Assembly: GCF_002775205.1 (NCBI RefSeq)
Contig: NC_036454.1
Coordinates: 4,345,882 to 4,409,881 of the forward strand
DNA: 64,000 bases
DNA from: Xiphophorus maculatus
Taxonomy: Eukaryota > Chordata > Actinopteri > Cyprinodontiformes > Poeciliidae
Direction of reading: 5' to 3'
Both the position numbers and the translations under genes were made by a program. Of the stretch, positions 41,536-54,300 are shown piece by piece. The notes beneath the pieces were generated by a model. The model was given only the letters and a program-made list of their open reading frames with translations. It did not search any database and was not told the DNA's origin. The stretch's first letter is position 1. Each line of letters begins with the position of its first letter.

Positions 41536-42477
41536 ATCCATGCATACATCCTCTCTGCTTTGCATCGAGTCAACATTTTATATGAAACCTGAACATTAAT
41601 TTACTTACCTTGTTCAAAAATCAAAATCAGGGTTGGAAAAATTCCAAAGATGACTCTTTCAAAACGATTTCTTTCAAACTGCTAGAATAATTTCAACGAG
41701 AGGCTGAAATTACACTTGCTCTTCCGCAAAAACAACACTCGCTACAGTGTGGGTGGAGCCAATCACAGTTGACGTTGTGTGAGAACTTTGTCAAAGTTGG
41801 CAAAACATTTTACGTGCTTTTAAAAATCCTTGAAGATCACGCATATACATTTAATGTCAGCAATTGGATGAAATGAAACTCGTTGCATTTAAAATATATT
41901 TACTAAATATTAAGTACATTACTTGGATGAACTTTGTTGAACCAATGACCCTGCCATGCACTTCCGGTTTAACTCTGCAAAAACTTTATTTGCTCAAGAA
42001 ACTAGCATGTTAGCTATGGATTTTTTGTTGTTGTCGTTTTTTACCCTTTTGCTGCATAATCAGCAGAAAGTAAGTCAACAATGTGAATATAATTGTTGAA
42101 ACCACCTCCGAAACCAAAGCACAGTTGAACAGTCGTACAAATACACACATTACGTTACGGTCACGGCCGCATGTCCTGTCTTGACAGGATTCATTTATTG
42201 TGGAGAAAGTTATATTGGTGAGAAAACATTACTATCTAAAAACATTTCTTGAAATGAGACAAATTTCTTCTTGTTCGAAATCTTTATTGAAGTTCAAAAC
42301 AAAAGAAGGTACACATTGTACAACAGCTGAAAATCTGCAGAATTTAACTTACACAATAACATACGAAATTAATAACTGCTTGCTTTGTGGTTATGTCCAG
42401 AGCAGGCCACAGTCATCAATTTAGGTGAAGTCAGTTGGCGTATGAAAGAAAATTATGTAATATCTCATGATGAGCAG
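41536..42477. other. Unique centre of the transposon
   Basis: No transposase seen. Minus strand: GATTGGCTCC (inverted CCAAT, near 41757) followed by a strong donor GAACAAG/GTAAGT (near 41612). Plus strand: ACTTCCGG (ETS-like, about 41960) followed by ATG at 42007, a 21-codon hydrophobic start MLAMDFLLLSFFTLLLHNQQ(K) and AAA/GTAAGT donor at 42069/42070. This resembles two divergent promoter-plus-first-exon pieces, perhaps captured host sequence, but could be chance. Confidence 0.35.
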
Positions 42478-43935
42478 TAGCCCAGTTTGTTTTGTTTTGG
42501 CGCAACATGGGGGGATGGTGAACTCGGATGACCTAAAAAATAATCTTTAATATTTCAGAAACCAAAGCTGCACAAACGTCCGTTTTAACGGCACAAACCT
42601 GCACTAACGGAGCACTAACGAAGTAGCCCAGTTTGGTTTGTTTTGGAGCAACATGGGGGGATGGTGAACTCGGATGACCTAAAAAATAATCTTTAATATT
42701 TCAGAAACCAAAGCTGCACAAACGTCCGTTTTAACGGCACAAACCTGCACTAACGGAGCACTAACGAAGTAGCCTAGTTTGGTTTGTTTTGGCGCAACAT
42801 GGGGGGATGGTGACGTCATCGGCCAAAATTATAACTTTTAATATTTCAGAAACGAAAGCTGCACAAACGTCCGTTTTAACGGCACAAACCTGCACTAACG
42901 AAGCACTAACGAAGTAGCCTAGTTTGGTTCGTTTTGGCGCAACATGGGGGGATGGTGACGTCATCGGCCAAAATTATAACTTTTAATATCTCGAAAACGA
43001 AAGCTGCACAAACGAAAATTTTAACGGCACAAACCTGCACAAACGGAGCACTAACGAAGTAGCCTAGTTTGGTTTGTTTTGGAGCAACATGGGGGGATGG
43101 TGAACTCTGGATGACCTAAAATATAATTTTTAATATCTCGAAAACGAAAGCTGCACAAACGAAAATTTTAACGGCACAAACCTGCACAAACGAAGCACTA
43201 ACGAAGTAGCCTAGTTTGGTGTGTTTCGGAGCAACATGGGGGGATGGTGAACTCGGATGACCTAAAAAATAATCTTTAATATTTCAGAAACCAAAGCTGC
43301 ACAAACGTCCGTTTTAACTGCACAAACCTGCACTAACGAAGCACTAACGAAGTAGCCTAGTTTGGTTCGTTTTGGCGCAACATGGGGGGATGGTGACGTC
43401 ATCGGCCAAAATTATAACTTTTAATATTTCAGAAACCAAAGCTGCACAAACGTCCGTTTTAACTGCACAAACCTGCACTAACGAAGCACTAACGAAGTAG
43501 CCTAGTTTGGTTCGTTTTGGCGCAACATGGGGGGATGGTGACGTCATCGGCCAAAATTATAACTTTTAATATTTCAGAAACCAAAGCTGCACAAACGTCC
43601 GTTTTAACTGCACAAACCTGCACTAACGAAGCACTAACGAAGTAGCCTAGTTTGGTTCGTTTTGGCGCAACATGGGGGGATGGTGACGTCATCGGCCAAA
43701 ATTATAACTTTTAATATCTCGAAAACGAAAGCTGCACAAACGAAAATTTTAACTGCACAAACCTGCACAAACGGAGCACTAACGAAGTAGCCTAGTTTGG
43801 TTTGTTTTGGAGCAACATGGGGGGATGGTGAACTCTGGATGACCTAAAATATAATTTTTAATATCTCGAAAACGAAAGCTGCACAAACGAAAATTTTAAC
43901 GGCACAAACCTGCACTAACGGAGCACTAACCACTC
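42478..43935 (-). repeat. Right arm: ten tandem units of about 145 bp, inverted
   Basis: Reverse complement of the left-arm units; CAACATGGGGGGATGG occurs ten times. Five type-A units carry TGACGTCA. Three consecutive type-A units (about 43366-43700) are nearly identical to each other, suggesting recent unequal exchange or conversion. Confidence 0.92.
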
Positions 43936-44169
43936 AGACTATTTGCTGAATTTTTTGAGGTGGGTGGGGTGTCAGCTTCACTCAGCTCCTCAACTCAGGT
44001 ATTTGGAACACGAAGTGTGTGAGTGACGCATGCGTGATACGAAATATACAACGACAAAATTATATTAACTTGTTTTTCAAACTTTTAAACGGAATATGTT
44101 TAAAAATATTTGCTAATTACGTAATATACGTTTTATATGAACAAAAAAAATATTTAGAAAATAATCAGC

Positions 44170-44354
44170 GTCTTCCGATGACGTAGTGTCGTGAGACGGA
44201 AGTTGTTTTAATCGCGGAAGTGAAGTGGTACAGTAGTGCTGTTGTTGAAGCTGACTAGAGATCACATTTGGGATTCTTTACAACGTTCAGGGTTTATTTA
44301 TTTATTTTTGCTTTATGTAGGTTTCTGAGAGGCTCACGTTCTCGGGTAGACCAG
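44170..44354 (+). promoter_or_regulatory. stambp: STAMBP promoter and noncoding first exon
   Basis: TATA-less region with GATGACGTAG (CRE-like), GACGGAAGTTG and CGCGGAAGTGA (two ETS-like sites, about 44196-44222), then an exon ending GACCAG/GTAAGA (donor at 44355). The spliced partner is the acceptor before 48321. The intron 44355-48320 holds repeats and no gene. Confidence 0.6.
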
Positions 44355-45339
44355 GTAAGAATAAAAAAAATACCGTTTCTTTTTTATAATTGTTTATTTT
44401 CTGATCAAACCGTTGATAAAGTTGACGTTAGCTAAGTTAGCACAGCTAATGCGACGTCTTTCGGAAACATTGATCGCCTCCTCCTCAGGGACACGGATTG
44501 ATACAAGGACCGGCTGTGCACGGCTGAAACGTACATTTATGGCCCCGTGTTGTTGTTATTGCACCAACATTTTCCAGAAGAGGAGAAGGGAAGGAGAGTG
44601 GGGCTGGAAAAATGTTTGAATTTTGTTCTGGAAAGTTGTTTCACTAACCAAGCTTTATTTTTGACCAAATGTGTTAACTTTCTCGATTTTTCTCTTTAAT
44701 TATCTTTGATTTCTTAATTTGATTGTTGTTTATATCCCAAAATATCAAAAACATATTCCAAAACAATTGTGTTTGGATTAAAACCATTTATGATCCGCAA
44801 TTCACATTTAGTGACACTGACACCGCCTTTTGTGAAAGGAACAGAAACGCGTTGTTTCAGTTATAATTTTATTTCAACTTACATTTTTTTGGTGTTTGTT
44901 TTTAAATCTAACAGTTCTTTATTTTAAACTACTTCATAGTGCAAGTATGCTAATATAAATTGTGTAAACAAACCCAATGAAATTAGACTAGTTAAAACAG
45001 TATCAATGCTAAATGCATTATCTAATTTCATTTAAAGTATTTAAAACAATGATTGATTTCCTGATTTGATTCAAATCACAGGACAGTAGATGAGAGTTTT
45101 ATTTACACAAAAATATATTGTCCTTAAGCTCATGTTAACCTTGATATCCCACATGTACAGGTGCATGTTAATAAACTAGGAAACACTGAAAATGAAATTA
45201 GTTAATAGGTAATGTCACTATACAAACGTTTGCTTTTGTTCATTTAATTATTATAGATCAAACTAATTAAAATCAACACTCAGTTTCTCTGAACATAGAT
45301 AAGACCAATAAATAAAACATTTTTAATAGAAAAATACTG

Positions 45340-46015
45340 ACAGTTCAGCAGACAGTCATTGATTCCCTCCACAAGGAGAGTAAGTCACGAGAGCTCATTG
45401 CTTAAGCAGTGGGACATCTCCGAGCATTATGATGGAAAGTTGAGTGGAAGGAAAAAAGTATGATGTAATAATAGTTTGTCATAAACTTTGGTCTTCTGCC
45501 AATCCTAGTGAATCTCAGCAGACTAAGTCTGGACTAAGGCACAAAAAAAATGGAGTGTTGCTCAATGGTCAAATCTTTTCTTTTTAGATGAAAATGTAAA
45601 ACATTCATTTGGAAAATGCACAGGATGAATGTCTCTTGATTGTTAATTGTGAAGTTTTCACAGTTGGTGAAGATTTTGCGAGTCATGTCATCTGCTGGTG
45701 TTGGTCCGCTGCATTTTATTAAGTCCAAGATAAACACAATCATCTTTCAGGAAGTGTTAGAGCTTCCCTCTGCTGAGAAATTTAATGGTTATGAATTTAC
45801 CAGGAGGTCTTGGCACCTGCCCTCACTTCCTTAATTTAAAGAATATGGCATAACTGTGTTTGACTTGGTCTAACCCAAACCTTTGGAGTCTTGTCAAGGA
45901 AGAGGGAAGTTGGGATAGAAGTGGATATGTGGTCCCCACCAAAAGCCACTTCAGTTTACTGTTTTTGATGTGGAAAATTAGTGATAATACACCAACTGTA
46001 AGCGTTGTGGCCACT
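45340..46015. repeat. Probable decayed mobile element, unassigned
   Basis: This intronic block (TCATTGATTCCCTCCACAAGG ... GAGCTCATTGCTTAAGCAG ... CTGCTGAGAAATTTAATGG) has more even base composition than its surroundings and broken frames of 60-69 codons on both strands. I do not recognise it and assign no function. Confidence 0.3.
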
Positions 46016-47689
46016 TTTCTTGGATTTTGTAAATCATAAGTTCTGCCAATTTAGTTTTTCTTTGGGCAGTTAGAATATACTTTACGTTAGTTTAGAGCCA
46101 AAATCTGTAATTAATTAATGGTTTGTTCAACAGGTGGTTTGTTTCTTGAACGCACTTTTCGAACTTGTAACATCAGATTAAGTCAACTTTAACTTTCATC
46201 TAATTTGTAAGAGATTTTTAGTTATTGTTTTGTTAATATTTTTATGGAAATAAACTACATATACATTTTTTTAAACAATCAAGTCAGAAGTGTGTTCAAG
46301 AAACTAACTACCTAACTAACTACCTAACTAACTAACTAACTAACAGCCCTCTGCCTTTTCAATAAAAGTTTGGTTCTGGATCTTAGAAGGCCGCAACTTA
46401 TTGTAGTTTGAGCTACTATAAGTCTGAGCTCAAACTTATAGTAGCTACTTGTATTTAGTTCTCGTTTGTGACCTTGGGAGAGAGCTGGAACGTCAACAGA
46501 CCAGGAACTTGATCCAAGAATTCATCACTCTGGTAGAAAACATCAACACACTTTAACTCCTCCCCACCTTGAGGCAACATTTAAACCCCAACCTGGAGGG
46601 AATAGTCCACACACTTCTGTCCGCCGCAGTACAAGCCAAGAATAGCGAAAACATATGTTTAGTAATACAAAGAATGCTTTTAATGGTGCTCTACTGCTCC
46701 TTTTATCTCTGCCACACCCTCTTAATCTAAACCGTTTACAACTAACCGTCCCTTCAACCAGTTGGGAGTATGAAAGCTGCGCCTGCTGACGGACGATTCA
46801 TGATGACAGATTCATGATGTGATGATTCTTAGTCAAGGTGGAGAAGGTGTGGTCTCACATCTGTCTTTGATTCCAAGCAAATTTACATAACAGGATTATT
46901 GTTTTTGATCTTCAGACACACAAAAAGAAATTCCTAATTGAGGTTGGCCCGTTTGTCTGAATATGTTTTGAAGCAGGCTATTTTTGCTTTGTATATATAT
47001 CTCAAGTTTTGCTAACTCTGCAAACTCTAATACTCCCCATTGTCTAAATAAAATATTGGTGTGGTATATAAATAGGTTGGAGGTCGGTTCAACAGTTATT
47101 TCCCGAAATCTCTACACAATATGACTAAGGGAGTAGTAAAAGGGAGTTGTATGAAGTATATAATGAACTATAGATCCAGTTTTCCCCTACCATCATTTAC
47201 ATGAGGTTTCCAACTACAGTTTTGGTCAATATTTACATATACCCTTTCCAGCGTAATGTTTATAACTTTGTCTCTCATAATCATGACTTTAAAACCAGTA
47301 TTAATGACTTCCTGTTGGGCTTTTATTTTTTGTTTTGTGGCAGGAATTGGCTTCCTTGTTCTAACTGAAGCAGTATTTCCACTAAACATGAATGTCTTGC
47401 ATGAATGAGCAACCGTTTTCACTAAGACAGCAATGTCATGATGAGTTAGGTGTTAGAAAATCTACAGCCAGGCTCCCTTTACCTCTCTTTTTTTAAGTGT
47501 TTGTATTCACTGCAAGACAAAAGCACAGAGTGTTGTCTAAAATGGTCAACATGGGGTCAGATAACCTGATTTTTAAGAAAAGAAGTAACAAAAGGCATTC
47601 AGAAACTTGTTTTATTTTTATTTTTTAAAGCAAGGATTTCATTTCAGATTTGACTAATTCTCAGACCTCGTTAGGCGTAGCTATTAGGG

Positions 47690-48245
47690 ATGCAAGTTAT
47701 CAATGATCTAATCTAATGATTAATTGATAAGCGGCCATTTTCTTAGAAATATGAGTTTTCTTTTGTATCAAGAGTGTCAACCATTTTTGCATTAATGTTT
47801 TTTTTTAAAGCTTATCATTAAATTTTAACATCATTTTGTGTCAGTTGTATTAAATACTGACTGAATAAACTGAAAATTCTGGATTTCTCACATTGTTAAA
47901 CTGAGACATATTTATAAAATATAACCAAACAAACCCCTCTTAGGTTGCTGAATAGAAAAATAAAAAATGAAAAATAAAATATATAAAACACTTACCTGGT
48001 GAAATTTAAGGGGCTTGTTGAGTGTGAGTGTTTATATTTCAAAACAGAAGTTCTTTAAGTCCATTTTGCGTCTCAAACTAGACTTCATTTGAGTCGTTTC
48101 TCTTTACGGTTCTGTTGTGGCCGCCATCTTTGTTTCTCTATCAACTGGCTCCGGTTCAGGATGACCGGCGGCGCCCTCTTCTACAACACTAAAAGACTGT
48201 ATCAATTAATCGATTGGAACTAATTTTAGTCTAACAAACCATTAA
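47690..48245 (+). repeat. Interspersed repeat copy 3, YY1-like motif kept, CTCF-like motif lost
   Basis: Starts AGGGATGCAAGTTATCAATG and holds TATATTTCAAAACAGAAG, CCGCCATCTTTG (48121), GCGCCCTCTTCTAC (degraded CTCF core, 48171) and ATTAATCGATTGGAACTAATTTTAGTCTAAC. It ends under 100 bp before the STAMBP coding exon. Confidence 0.6.
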
Positions 48246-48338
48246 TAGTAAGTCGATATGAACCAGCGTTATCAGTGCATATTTGTGTCAAGCAGCTGCC
48301 CTGTTTCTTCAGTCTGTCAGGTTGAGCCGTTAGCTGAC

Positions 48339-51300
48339 ATGGCGGATCACATGGATGTCAACTTGCCGCCGGAAGAGCGAGTCCGCGCTCTGACCCAACG
48401 AGGCAGCTCGGTGGAAGTCAACGACGACGTGCCGCCGCGACGTTACTTCCGCTCTGGCATGGAGATGATCCGAATGGCCCACATCTACACAGAAGAGGGA
48501 AACCTCGAACGCGCCTTTGTACTTTACAATAAATATATTACGTGAGTTTTTAATAAAAAAATTAAGTCCAAGACTTGTCGCTTAGACCACATCCAGCAAT
48601 CGCCATAATTTTGTTGATTGTTTTATTTAAAAATAAAGATGTTAACCTGATTCTTATGTCTATTTTAAGGCTTTTTATTGAAAAACTTCCCAAACATCGG
48701 GATTACAAGACGGCAAACATCCCAGAGAAAAAGGACACAGTAAAGGTACCCAAAGAGTTTGGTGTTTTACCATTTATCTGATTGTGTCTTTTTTTCTTTT
48801 CTTTAATTTTTTTGTGGAAAACTCACAGCTTAACTTTGTGATTCCTCAACAGAAACTCAAAGATGTGGCGTTTCCGCAAGCAGAAGTTCTCAAACAGGCT
48901 CTTTTAAAAAGATTTGAACAAGAATATGCACAGTATCTGGTCAAAAAGGTAAGATGAAGCACCAGTCTATTACAAAAGTGTTCATTCCCCTGAAACTTTG
49001 TTTTACATTTTACCATTTTATTTGTATAGCATATTTTAATAAATGGGGTCATTCGAAGTGCGTTACATTATCAGAATGGCGATATAGCAAACGAGCAACA
49101 ACTTTACATCCAGTGGCAAAATAAGGGAAAATGACACCAAGTTAAAAGATAACTACACTTTAAGATGTTATAGTTATTATGAATCAAATGGAAAATGAAT
49201 CTGGCTGCGGTATACTGGGACCGTACCAGTTGGAAGCAGTCTACTGGAAAACAAATGGGGTTTTAACCTTGATTTAAGGAACTCAGTGTTTCTGTAATTT
49301 TGAAGTTTTCTGGAAGTTTGTGCCAGATTAGAGGAACATAAAAACTAACTTCTGTCATCCAGTTTTTGGTAGAAACGGGGAGAGAAAACAGAAAAAACAA
49401 TAAATAAAGCAAATGGAAATTATTGAGCTCTTTTTAATTTATCATGCGATTAATTGATTTATTGCTTATTGTGACAGGACTAGTTTTGTCTTAACAACTG
49501 CTCTAAGTAGGGGTGGGCATTTATTGTATTCTTTATCATGATTAATTTGTTATCATAATAAGAATATTGATTAATCATTGTCACAATAAGTTCCAATTAA
49601 TGGCGTTTTTAAAAAAAACAAACCGTCCTTATCATCAGGATTGATAGTTTTACCATTTTCTCCATTGAGTGTTGAATGAAAGCATCAATAATCACCAATA
49701 CACTTGAAAATTCAGTTACTCTGAGCAGTTTAGTGATACAAATCACACTGGTGTCCTTAAGAAACAAATTACAAATGGGAACTTTTCAGGAGCAGTATTT
49801 GTGTTTGTGGGGCTAATAATTGCTGTGGCACACAATCGCCTAAGAAGAAATAATAAATTACTCTTGTGTCACTTTTATTCTTATCACAGTAATACAGCAA
49901 AATATTGTGATAAAACGTTTAAGTCCATATGGCCCACTAAGAGCTCTGAGTGTGATGTTCTTTCAGCAAATGGCCCTTCTGAGAGTCTGCATACTCCAGT
50001 TAATGATTAATCGATTACTAAATGAGTTAATTTAGATAATACATCTAAATTAGATCTATTATTTGTCAATAATAGATCAGTTATAATAATTGTGATTTCA
50101 AATATGATTAATCACGATCAATTGTTATTAATCAATTATTGGAATAATCAGCTATTGAAATAATTCTCAACTAATTCAGCCAGCTAATTGTGATTAATTA
50201 GGATTTCAGTAATCAATTAATTAGGATTAACCATGATTAATCATGATTAATTGATTATTGAAATAATACTCAACTTATTTAGTATACAAACTCAAAAAAA
50301 GGCCATTTTTGAGTGTGTATAGTCAGACTCAAAATGTGTACATTAATTATGATTAATTGTGATTAATCAGATTAATAAGATGAATCATTTCAGTACTACA
50401 AACTAAGAGACCAGACCTTTCACTCAGCTGTGGTCTGTCATACCTGCAGAAAGCGGAGGAGGAGGCCCTGGCGCTGGAGCAGTCCAGGCAGCGTGCGCTG
50501 GACGCCGAGCGGGAACGCGTCGCCGTAATGCAACGGCGGCAGCGGGAGCAGGAGCAGTTCAGTGCCTTCGAGGAGATGATCCGTCGCCAGGAGCTGGAGA
50601 AGGAGCGCCAGCGAGTGCTTCTGGAGTTCGCCACGCCGTCCGCGCCTCCCGCCGACACGCCCCTCATTCCTGGCATCCAGGGCCCGCCGTTGGTGCCCCC
50701 CACCGCCCCGCTGAGCCCCGGCGATTTCGGCGCCAACGACTATCAGCACCATCGGCCCGCTGCTACGCCGGGCACGCCAGTGGCCGGCCCACCCAGCTTT
50801 GACCGCTCGCTCAAACCCGGGTCTCTGGTCAGCCCCGGGAACAACAGTGAGTTAATCATTTCTTTTCCCTGAGCTGCTTTGCATCTTTAGTTCCTGTTTA
50901 AACTAAAGATGCACTGATCTGATATTAATATCTGTAGAGGTCCTGACAAGAAAAAAAATTATAGAACGAGCTTCACAATTAAAGGGTCCCATATAGATCT
51001 ATAATTAGACCTGACACTGTGACAAATTTTGCTGGACAATAAATTGTCCCAGAAGTTATTGTGATTAACAATAATATTGTTGTTTGGAGACTATTTTTTA
51101 GTAATATAATGAAAGGAATAATAGTGCAAGAACACATTCTCAAAGACCAATAAACTTTCAATTCTAATGACCTTTTGACACTGGAACTGGAAAACATTTT
51201 AAATATCCAAAATAAATAAACAAAACAACAGAAACAACAAATGAAATTAATTATGGAGTCTCTGTACACAAAATTATCTTTCTGAAAAATGATAGTTGAA

Positions 51301-54300
51301 ACCAAAGCAGCAAACTGAAAATTTTTGTCATCCAGTTTTTGGCAGTAAGAGAAAAACAATAATTCATGAAAATGTTAATTATTGAGCTTGTTTTGATTTA
51401 TCATGCGATTAATTGATTTATTGCAACAGGTGTAGCGAGAATTATTGATCAGTTCTTTGTTTTAAATATCTGAAATACTACCAATCTGATGGCGTGACCT
51501 TTCCTGTTTCATCCAGTTTTCTCTCCACGTTGTCGTTTTTATTTTTAAGCATTTATGAGGCAATGTAGCAAAACCTAAAAACCGCTTCTGCGCCAGTTAC
51601 TCCACAAGTCGTTGCTAGGTAACCGAAGTTGGGGGGGAACTGCTTGTTACCCAGCAGGTTGTTGCTAGGGAACCACAGATTCCACCAACTCCCCTTTGGT
51701 CAGAGTTCAGTGGATATTCTATCCATTAAATATTGAATTATAAGCTGTATTATCTACTGGTATTGATCACATATCTATCGCAATATACATTGTTATTGAT
51801 TTATTGTCCGGCCTTGAGTCCGGGTGTCTGTGACAATGTGCCTGATCCATTAGGGCAGATGAAGCTATTGGTGTATTAAAATGTCCTGTACTGGTGCAAC
51901 GTTGTCAATAAATTTGTAATTTATGTATGTGTTTAGAAAAAAGAAATGTTTTCAGTCAATTCAGCGCTGCTTTTCTGTATCGGATCGGTATTGATCGATG
52001 CAGAACCTCAGATATTGGTATTGGAAATGGACAAAATGGACAGACTTCTCCATTCAGCTGCTGTTTTCCTCCTCTGTGTGGTTTTTTGCAGGTACAATGG
52101 TGGATGCCCTGCGGCAGCTGGCCGTTCCTGCTGAGCTGTGCCGCAGCTTCCTGAGGCTGGCCGAGGCCAACACCAGCCGCGCTGTGGAAACCTGCGGCAT
52201 CCTGTGTGGAAAACTGGTAAATCTTTGGAACGCAGCAGCTCACACAATTTGTTTTATTAAATTTCTCTATAAAATTTGCACATCTTAAAAGTTTACAGAA
52301 CTTTGCGAAGGTATTTATAGCCGTTAAAAAAAAATCTGTTGTAAGGCCAAATCTGTTGGTATGTCCTCTAGAGAAACAAAGTACAAAGTATTGACTCAAG
52401 AGGCTAAAAACAAATACACCGAATGGTGAAATGATTAATCATGATTAATTGATTATTGGAATAACAGCCAACTAATTTAGTAATCAATTAATTGTTAATT
52501 GTATTTTCAGTCATTTGCTAAAAAAACAAAACAGAGCACCAATTAAGACAAAACTGTAAAAAAAAAAAAATGCATTAAAAAATATAAAATTGTAACGGAC
52601 TGAAAGTTCTGTACTTTAAGAAATATTTGCGCCACGAATCCTGATGTAGTCAAGATGTTGCCAGTTGCTATGACAACAAGTATGTGTGTAGCGTAGCCGA
52701 CACAGAGAGCGAGAAAAAAGAAGAATACGAGTGGTTTTGCGTTGTTCTTCAAAGGTTTTTCTGTGTTATTTTTCCCTTTGCTGTGGTTCTCTGCACTAAA
52801 TTAATAATCCCAACGTCTCCAGGATTCATTTTGTTAACGAATTGTTCCAGCACGGCTATGGATGGAAAGTAAAAGGAGAGCCTTTTTGCTAAATTTCTGA
52901 TGTGCACAATAACATGTCCTATCCACACCACACTTTTCAGATTTTATTTTATTATTCTTCCTCTTCACAGTTATGTGTCACTATGTGGGTTGACTTCATA
53001 AAATCTTAAATATATAATCCATTAAAGTTCCTGGTCATTTATCAAAAGCATGACTCAGCATTCTTTGACTGGTTTGTGTTCGTTCCAGACCAGAAATGCG
53101 TTCACTGTGACTCACGTCATCGTGCCGAAGCAGTGCGGCGGGCCGGACTACTGTGACACTGAGAACGAGGAGGAGCTGTTCCTGATCCAGGACCAGCACG
53201 ACCTCATCACCCTGGGATGGATCCATGTGAGTGACAGGAAGCTGCTGGCATCACTTCCTGCTCTGCTCAGGGCAGACGCTCTGTCCTGAGGGAGAGGAAG
53301 CTCATCCAACCATCAACCAATCCATCCAACCGATGCGTCTGAAGCGTCCTTCTGTCTGTCGATTCTTCCTTCCTTCCTTCCTTCCTTCCTTCCTTCCTTC
53401 CTTCCTTCCTTCCTTCCTTCCTTCCTTCCTTCCTTCCTTCCTCCTTCCTTTCCTTCCTTCCTTCCTTCCTTCCTTCCTTCCTTCCTTCCTTCCTTCCTTC
53501 CTTCCTTCTCTTTCTTTCTTTCTTTCTTTCTTTTCTTTTTTCTTCCTCTCTTTCTTTCATTTTCTTCTTTCATCCCTTCCTTCCTTCTTTTGTTCCATAA
53601 TTCCTCTTTCCTTTCTTTCCTCCATCTTTCCTTTCTTCCATTCTTCTATCCTTTCTTCCTTCCTTCCTCCCTTCCTTCTCTCCTCTCCTTTTCTCTTTCC
53701 TTCCTCCTTCCTTCCATTCTCTCTTCCTCCCATCTTTCCTGTCTTCCTGCCTTTCCTCCCTTTTTGCTTGATTCCCTTCCTTTCTCTTTCCTTTCTTCCT
53801 TTTCTTTTTTCTTTGCTCCTTCCTTCCTCCCTTCCTTCCTTCCTTCCTTCCTTCCTTCCTTCCTTCCTTCCTTCCTTCCTTCCTTCCTTCCTTCCTTCCT
53901 TCCTTCCTTCCTTCCTTCCTTCCTTCCTTCCTTCCTTCTTGTTTTCTTAAGTTTTCTCTCTCCCTCCCTCAAAAATAGATCAACTTTCAACTTTGATTAT
54001 TGAACAGTTTGCATCTCTGTTCTGATCATTTTTTCTATCAGTTCCACTCCTACAAACATTATTTCCATTTTTAAAAAAAAGTCTCATTGCCACTTTTGAA
54101 TCAAACATTTTTGGTGTCTTTGATCGCAACTCGAAAAGTTTGGGAAACATCAAAGTTAGTTTTATGAATCAGAGAAAATCCACGTTTATTATTGAGCGAT
54201 AAATACCTTTAAATGCTCTGGAAGTTTATGTTGTCAATGTTAAAAGTTACTATATTAATAATATTTAGTAATATTTGTTCTTGTTTTCCCAGACTCACCC

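Larger units (their letters stand above)
40566..43987. mobile_element. Mutator-like / foldback transposon with tandem-repeat inverted arms
   Basis: A 3,422-bp element. The termini AGCTGAGTGAAGCTGAC (40566-40582) and GTCAGCTTCACTCAGCT (43971-43987) are exact inverted repeats, and the match continues inward through CACCCCACCCACCTC and AATAGTCTGAGTGG. A perfect 9-bp direct repeat CCTCAACTC flanks it (40557-40565 and 43988-43996), the size of a Mutator-type target duplication. The left arm (to about 41530) has six roughly 145-bp units in one orientation; the right arm (from about 42480) has ten in the opposite one. The 950-bp centre is unique and encodes no recognisable transposase, so the element is nonautonomous. 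Superfamily assignment rests on duplication length and arm structure only. Confidence 0.8.

Noticed and set aside
40861..43692. Four near-identical 67-codon frames on both strands
   Set aside because: They arise from the 145-bp transposon units; the 145-bp period is not a multiple of three and the frames have no independent support.
45340..46015. Possible processed pseudogene or Tc1 relic
   Set aside because: Broken frames and no motif I could place; left as an unassigned repeat rather than given a name.
50353..50752. 127- and 104-codon minus-strand frames
   Set aside because: Antisense shadow of the GC-rich STAMBP exon 50450-50846.
53231..54003. Long open frames of 239, 137 and 114 codons (FLPS and KEGR repeats)
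   Set aside because: They are translations of the TTCC microsatellite in a STAMBP intron; all frames of a 4-bp repeat without stops stay open.
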